Assembly (NCBI RefSeq): GCF_037201975.1
Contig: NZ_CP147520.1
Span: 5,270,001-5,334,000, forward strand
Direction of reading: 5' to 3'
Origin: Streptomyces sp. TG1A-60
GTDB lineage: Bacteria; Actinomycetota; Actinomycetes; Streptomycetales; Streptomycetaceae
Length of the DNA: 64,000 nt
Shown: positions 63,020-64,000 of the stretch, in pieces
Numbering within the stretch: position 1 is the first letter of the stretch
How the letters are laid out: every line of letters begins with the position of its first letter
Notes under the pieces: generated by a model
Seen by the model: only the letters and a program-made list of their open reading frames with translations
What the model was told of the DNA's origin: nothing
Databases searched by the model: none
Position numbers and translations under genes: made by a program

Positions 63020-63652
63020 ATGGCCACCAGAACCGATGCGCCCACCCGCCGGGAGCAGATCCTGAAGGAAGCCGCCCGCCTCTTCGCCGAGCGCGGCTTC
63101 CACGGCGTCGGCGTCGACGAGATAGGCGCCGCCGTCGGCATCAGCGGGCCGGGGCTCTACCGGCATTTCGCCGGCAAGGACGCGATGCTCGCGGAGCTGC
63201 TGGTGGGGATCAGCGGACAGTTGCTCACGGGGGCGAAGCGGAGGGTGGTGGAGGCGGACGCCTCCGGGCGGGGTGCCGACGGGGGGCCTGCCGGGCGGGA
63301 CGCCGAGGCGGTCCTCGACTCGCTCATCGAGGGGCACATCGACTTCGCGCTCGACGACCGGCCACTGATCACCTTGCACGATCGCGAGCTGGACCGCCTC
63401 CGGGACAGTGATCGCAAGCTCGTGCGGCAGTTGCAGCGGCAGTACGTGGAGCTGTGGGTGGGGGCGCTTCGCGCGGTGTACCCGGGGCTGGCGGAGCCCG
63501 CGGCCCGGTCGGCCGTGCACTCGGTGTTCGGGCTGCTGAACTCGACGCCGCACCTGGGGCGGCCGGGGCCGTTGCCCGGACGGGCGGCCACGGCGGGGCT
63601 GCTGCACCGGATGGCCCGGGGGGCGTTCCAAGCGGCGGCCACGGGGGAGTGA
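63020..63652 (+). CDS. TetR-family regulator of the leucine catabolic operon
   Basis: 210 residues. HTH at residues about 10-55 (RREQILKEAARLFAERGFHGVGVDEIGAAVGISGPGLYRHFAGKDAMLAELL), followed by a TetR C-terminal ligand domain. Divergent from accD1 with two operator-like dyads between, so it probably represses accD1-alpha-hmgL-acdH and itself, and responds to an acyl-CoA (inference from context). Confidence 0.9.
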   Translation: MATRTDAPTRREQILKEAARLFAERGFHGVGVDEIGAAVGISGPGLYRHFAGKDAMLAELLVGISGQLLTGAKRRVVEADASGRGADGGPAGRDAEAVLDSLIEGHIDFALDDRPLITLHDRELDRLRDSDRKLVRQLQRQYVELWVGALRAVYPGLAEPAARSAVHSVFGLLNSTPHLGRPGPLPGRAATAGLLHRMARGAFQAAATGE

Positions 63653-63823
63653 CGAGCGTTACGGAGGGATTGGTCTGGACGGGCTCGCCTACCCGCCGGT
63701 ACGGTTGTCTGAGCAAGCGCTTAGCCGTGTCGGGTGAAACCGCAACCAGCGATTGAGGACCCCGGACGGCGAGCGACCACATCCGCGAGAGCGGCGCCGG
63801 CTTAGGCGCAGAGAGGGGCCGGC

Positions 63824-64000
63824 GGTGCGCCGTACGGTGTTCAACGAGGATCACGAGGCGTTCCGGGAGACCCTGCGTGCCTTCATCGAGGCCGAGGTCG
63901 TGCCCGTGTACGACGAGTGGTTCGCCGCCGGCCAGGCGCCGCGCGACTTCTACTACAAGATCGCCGAGCTGGGCCTCTTCGGTATCAACGTGCCGGAGGA
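63824..64000 (+). CDS. Acyl-CoA dehydrogenase, 5' part (cut by window end)
   Basis: From GTG at 63824: MRRTVFNEDHEAFRETLRAFIEAEVVPVYDEWFAAGQAPRDFYYKIAELGLFGINVPEE, the N-terminal helical domain of an acyl-CoA dehydrogenase. GAGAGGGG lies upstream. The remainder is outside the window. Downstream of tetR, and in the reference order this place also holds an acyl-CoA dehydrogenase. Confidence 0.88.

Overview
The window is high-GC actinobacterial chromosome, almost certainly Streptomyces. Third codon positions are nearly all G/C, GTG starts and ATGA/GTGA overlaps are common, and the order glmS - desDCBA - SIP reductase - desE ... acdH - hmgL - biotin carboxylase - accD1 - tetR - acyl-CoA dehydrogenase is the one I recall from S. 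coelicolor SCO2789-SCO2774. In that reference desE and acdH are neighbours. Here about 43 kb of accessory DNA lies between them (about 13.5-57 kb).

Core left (1-13.4 kb): a GlxA/AraC regulator (cut by the window edge), a small membrane protein, a universal stress protein, glmS, two conserved hypotheticals, and the desferrioxamine locus with two palindromic iron boxes. Core right (57.2-64 kb): a leucine/isovalerate catabolic operon (acyl-CoA dehydrogenase, HMG-CoA lyase, biotin-dependent carboxylase alpha and beta), a divergent TetR regulator with two operator-like palindromes, and the start of another acyl-CoA dehydrogenase.

Accessory part 1 (13.5-24.5 kb): a LysR-controlled aromatic-catabolism cluster. 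It holds two FAH-family hydrolases, a cyclase-family hydrolase, two FAD monooxygenases, an ACMSD-type amidohydrolase, an extradiol/VOC dioxygenase-like protein and a 3-oxoacid CoA-transferase pair. An SDR gene and a small ABM-type monooxygenase gene in the cluster are broken. The substrate cannot be read from sequence.

Accessory part 2 (24.9-57 kb): a polymorphic-toxin locus. One full-length secreted RHS/YD-repeat protein (minus strand, about 2600 aa, with a ricin-B lectin domain and a Hint domain) ends in a deaminase-type toxin tip followed by an Imm10-like immunity gene. A second, start-less copy of the RHS core plus Hint lies about 18 kb away in inverted orientation and carries a different tip (HYD1-type ADP-ribosyltransferase) and immunity gene. 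Two more orphan tips, each with a candidate immunity gene, begin directly at the same Hint C-terminal coding sequence. All four tips share a 17-bp core, CACACsTACTATGTGCT. Each pair of cores brackets a pSAM2-like integrative element (integrase, excisionase, RepSA-type initiator). My reading is that the integrase uses the Hint/toxin boundary as its attachment site, so that integration and excision swap toxin tips in frame, and that the inverted RHS copies could additionally flip the intervening segment. Element 1 (about 26.6-34.6 kb) is decayed and carries IS481-like, IS5-like and frameshifted genes. Element 2 (about 38.0-44.6 kb) looks intact but has no FtsK-type transfer gene. A third element is represented only by an integrase tail beside an IS3 insertion and a group II intron remnant.

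Divergent from the full-length RHS gene is a large secreted DNRLRE/FG-GAP protein followed by a lipoprotein; these probably belong to the same secreted system.
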